Below are positions 62,290 to 64,000 of a DNA stretch of 64,000 bases, in pieces (the first letter of the stretch is position 1; every line of letters starts with the position of its first letter). The stretch is from Ardenticatenaceae bacterium. Its GTDB lineage: Bacteria; Chloroflexota; Anaerolineae; Promineifilales; Promineifilaceae. The notes beneath the pieces are model-generated. The model was not told where the DNA came from, made no database searches, and was given only the letters and a program-made list of their open reading frames with translations. Both the position numbers and the translations under genes were made by a program. The stretch lies in assembly GCA_020634495.1 (NCBI GenBank), contig JACKBR010000027.1, forward strand, positions 5,427 through 69,426. Direction: 5' to 3'.

Positions 62290-64000
62290 TTAGCGTCCTA
62301 TTTCTTTTTGCAGCCACTGGTTGATTGCCAAACAATCTGCGCCAAGGTGGATGAAGGCGTCAATGCCGGCGGCTTTGTGCGCTTCAATCTGGTCTTTGGG
62401 ATAGCCCGCCAGAATGACAACGGCGTCTGGCTGCTGTGCTTTGATGCCCTGGATCAAGGGCGGCACAATGTCCGGGTAGGTCTCATCCGTAGAGCAAATG
62501 ACCACGGCTTTGGCACCAGATTTGGTGGCGGCGGTAACGGCCGTTTCCACCTCAGCAAACCCACCCTCATCAATCAACGCAAAACCGCCCACCTCAAAAA
62601 AACCGCGCGTAAAATCGGCGCGGGCCTTGTGCTGGCGCAGTGGCCCCATGTTGGCCAGGAAAATTTGCGGCCGTTTTCCATGATTTGCGGCATAGGTTTC
62701 TGCCCAATTTCGTAATTGTTCAAATGGCTCGGAAAGGCGGATGGGTTTGATCGGGGAGATTGGAGATTGGAGACTGGAGACTGGAGACTGCTCACTGCTT
62801 ACCGAATACTGAATACTGTTTACCGGCAACTGCTCCCCCACATCGGCATACTGATTCACCCCCACCAGCACCTGTATTCGTTTGGCCAGGTTGGTTTGGC
62901 GAGAAACGGCCGTTTCCGAGACCCATTTTTGCGGTAATCCAGCTTGCAGCGCGGCCACCATGCCGCCTTGCCCTTCAATCTCCTGGAAAAGCGCCCAGGC
63001 CCGTTGCGCCAGCTGATCGGTGAGCCATTCGGCGTAGTAGGAACCGCCTGCCGGGTCGATGAGCTGGGTCAGGTTGGCTTCTTCTTGCAAAATGAGCTGC
63101 TGATTGCGGGCAGTGCGCCGGGCAAATTCGTCTGGCTCGTCGGCAAAGGGCTGGTTGAAAGGGGCGGTAAGCAGGCTGTCTACACCCGCGACGGCAGCGG
63201 CAAACGCCTCGGTGGTGGTGCGCAGCATGTTTACATAAGGATCAAGGCGGCTTTTGTTGGCCGCGCCCGTTTCGGCATGAATCTTCATTTTTTGCGCCGC
63301 AGCCTCCCCGCCAAAGGCAGCCACGACCTGCGCCCAAAGCTGGCGGGCTGCCCGCAGCTTGGCAATCTCCATAAAAAAGTCACCGCCAAGGGCAAAAACA
63401 AAGCGCATCTGGCTGGCAATCTGATCAATTTCCAAATTGCGTGTTTGCAGCTGGCGAATATGATGCACGCCCACAGCCAGCGCAAAGGCCAGTTCCTGCA
63501 CGGCATTTGCGCCGCCGTTGTGGTAAACGGCCGTATCCACCGCAATCGTGGTGAAAAGTGGCGCATTTTCGTTGGCCCAGCGCAGCCATTGGGCCAATTC
63601 CTCATACAAATTATCCAGCGGGGCACTGCCCTGCCGGGCCAATTCCGCCACAGGGTCGTGCAGCAAACCGCCCTGTAAATCGGCAGGCGATTGGTTGGTT
63701 TGTGCCAACAGCTGCTTTAGATGGGCAAGGATGGTAGGCGGCCCGGCCAGCAAAACGGGCGCGGCGGCAAACACAACGCCGTTCAGGGCCGCTGCTAAAT
63801 CGTCCACGGTTTCTATTTTGGGCTGCGATGTATCCAGGAAAACGGCCGTTTGCCCTCGTTTCAAATCTGCCAACAGCGCCTGGTTAAATTGCTGCGGTGT
63901 GGGGCAATCCAGCCGCTGGGCGATAAGCCAGGGCCGGTTCAGGTAGCCTTCCGCCTGTGTGCCGCGCCGGAAAGGGGGCTGGCCTGGTGAGGGCGTTTCG
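62290..64000 (-). CDS. mutA: Methylmalonyl-CoA mutase small subunit (partial, runs off window)
   Basis: At least 570 residues; the 5' end lies outside the window because the frame is open to base 63999 and reads TPSPGQPPFRRGTQAEG, YLNRPWLIAQR at the edge. The TIM-barrel domain (FALGGDFFMEIAKLRAARQL, AETGAANKSRLDPYVNMLRT) is followed by a cobalamin-like domain without the DxHxxG cobalt-ligand motif, as expected for the non-catalytic MutA chain. Between the domains (about 62755-62830) a tandem/inverted repeat is translated as IQYSVSSEQSPVSSLQSPIS. Its partner large subunit (54038-56195) is frameshifted and 6 kb away. Confidence 0.85.
   Translation of the reverse strand, partial: ETPSPGQPPFRRGTQAEGYLNRPWLIAQRLDCPTPQQFNQALLADLKRGQTAVFLDTSQPKIETVDDLAAALNGVVFAAAPVLLAGPPTILAHLKQLLAQTNQSPADLQGGLLHDPVAELARQGSAPLDNLYEELAQWLRWANENAPLFTTIAVDTAVYHNGGANAVQELAFALAVGVHHIRQLQTRNLEIDQIASQMRFVFALGGDFFMEIAKLRAARQLWAQVVAAFGGEAAAQKMKIHAETGAANKSRLDPYVNMLRTTTEAFAAAVAGVDSLLTAPFNQPFADEPDEFARRTARNQQLILQEEANLTQLIDPAGGSYYAEWLTDQLAQRAWALFQEIEGQGGMVAALQAGLPQKWVSETAVSRQTNLAKRIQVLVGVNQYADVGEQLPVNSIQYSVSSEQSPVSSLQSPISPIKPIRLSEPFEQLRNWAETYAANHGKRPQIFLANMGPLRQHKARADFTRGFFEVGGFALIDEGGFAEVETAVTAATKSGAKAVVICSTDETYPDIVPPLIQGIKAQQPDAVVILAGYPKDQIEAHKAAGIDAFIHLGADCLAINQWLQKEIGR
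62754..62830. repeat. Heptad tandem (TGGAGAC) and CTGATTAC-like repeat inside mutA
   Basis: Five heptads GGGAGAT, TGGAGAT and three TGGAGAC (62754-62788) are followed by ACTGCTTACCGAATACTGAA words of the intergenic family at 22968 and 23722. The whole block is in frame in the leftward mutA gene, encoding a Ser/Gln/Pro-rich linker. Confidence 0.8.

Overview
The window looks like chromosomal DNA of a filamentous or anaerobic member of the Chloroflexota, most likely an Anaerolineae/Caldilineae-type lineage. This assignment is inferred from the gene repertoire, not from a marker gene. The clues are secreted proteins with Thr/Pro linkers of the TPTNTP type, a deazaflavin (F420)-type reductase, two-subunit methylmalonyl-CoA mutase, NrfD/FeS/multihaem cytochrome modules, a CotH/lamin-tail surface protein and DUF11 repeats. 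No rRNA, tRNA or CRISPR array was found.

Layout. 0.1-6.8 kb: crotonase, a K+ channel overlapping a double-NUDIX protein, a large sensor kinase and a Thr/Pro-rich membrane protein. 6.9-14.0 kb: three APC-superfamily transporters (one fused to two UspA domains, one KimA-like with a terminator-like leader hairpin). 14.7-17.8 kb: ALDH7-type dehydrogenase, tandem-GNAT protein, RHH regulator. 18.1-20.5 kb: a heavily decayed secreted metallopeptidase and a cluster of intergenic repeats, followed by an S41 peptidase with a damaged 5' end. 23-25.6 kb: methyltransferase, CorA transporter, and an antitoxin beside a frameshifted PIN toxin. 25.6-28.3 kb: an AT-rich gene-poor tract and a truncated EAD-STAND NTPase. 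28.6-30.8 kb: an unusual 728-aa protein whose C-terminal half resembles acyl-ACP reductase. 31.0-38.3 kb: one leftward block with response regulator, MacA-like adaptor, ABC ATPase, MacB-like permease, two paralogous small exported proteins and a sensor kinase. 38.4-41.9 kb: two small membrane proteins and a sorbosone/glucose dehydrogenase-like beta-propeller. 42.1-43.7 kb: TetR-DinB-F420 reductase operon with a readable promoter and operator. 43.7-52.0 kb: LysR regulator, four-rhodanese lipoprotein, 11/12-haem cytochrome, octahaem cytochrome, Tat-exported four-cluster ferredoxin and NrfD quinol-interacting protein, together a plausible sulfur- or nitrogen-oxyanion electron-transfer module. 52-54 kb: DUF333 lipoprotein and a second antitoxin with a broken toxin. 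54.0-64.0 kb: methylmalonyl-CoA mutase large subunit (three frameshifts) and small subunit (runs off the window), separated by an aldo/keto reductase, secreted proteins and a deletion-like junction of two gene remnants.

The most striking sequence-level feature is the 8-bp palindrome ACGGCCGT. By eye it occurs about 100 times in 64 kb, in coding sequence in all three frames, in intergenic DNA, and between the -35 and -10 of a promoter. It behaves like the cyanobacterial HIP1 palindrome but has a different sequence. It is absent from the decayed stretch 17.6-21.6 kb and from 25.5-28.3 kb. Several families of intergenic hairpin repeats are also present, and two of them have been captured inside reading frames. 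Several genes carry frameshifts or in-frame stops. These could be true decay or sequence errors, and both readings are kept open.
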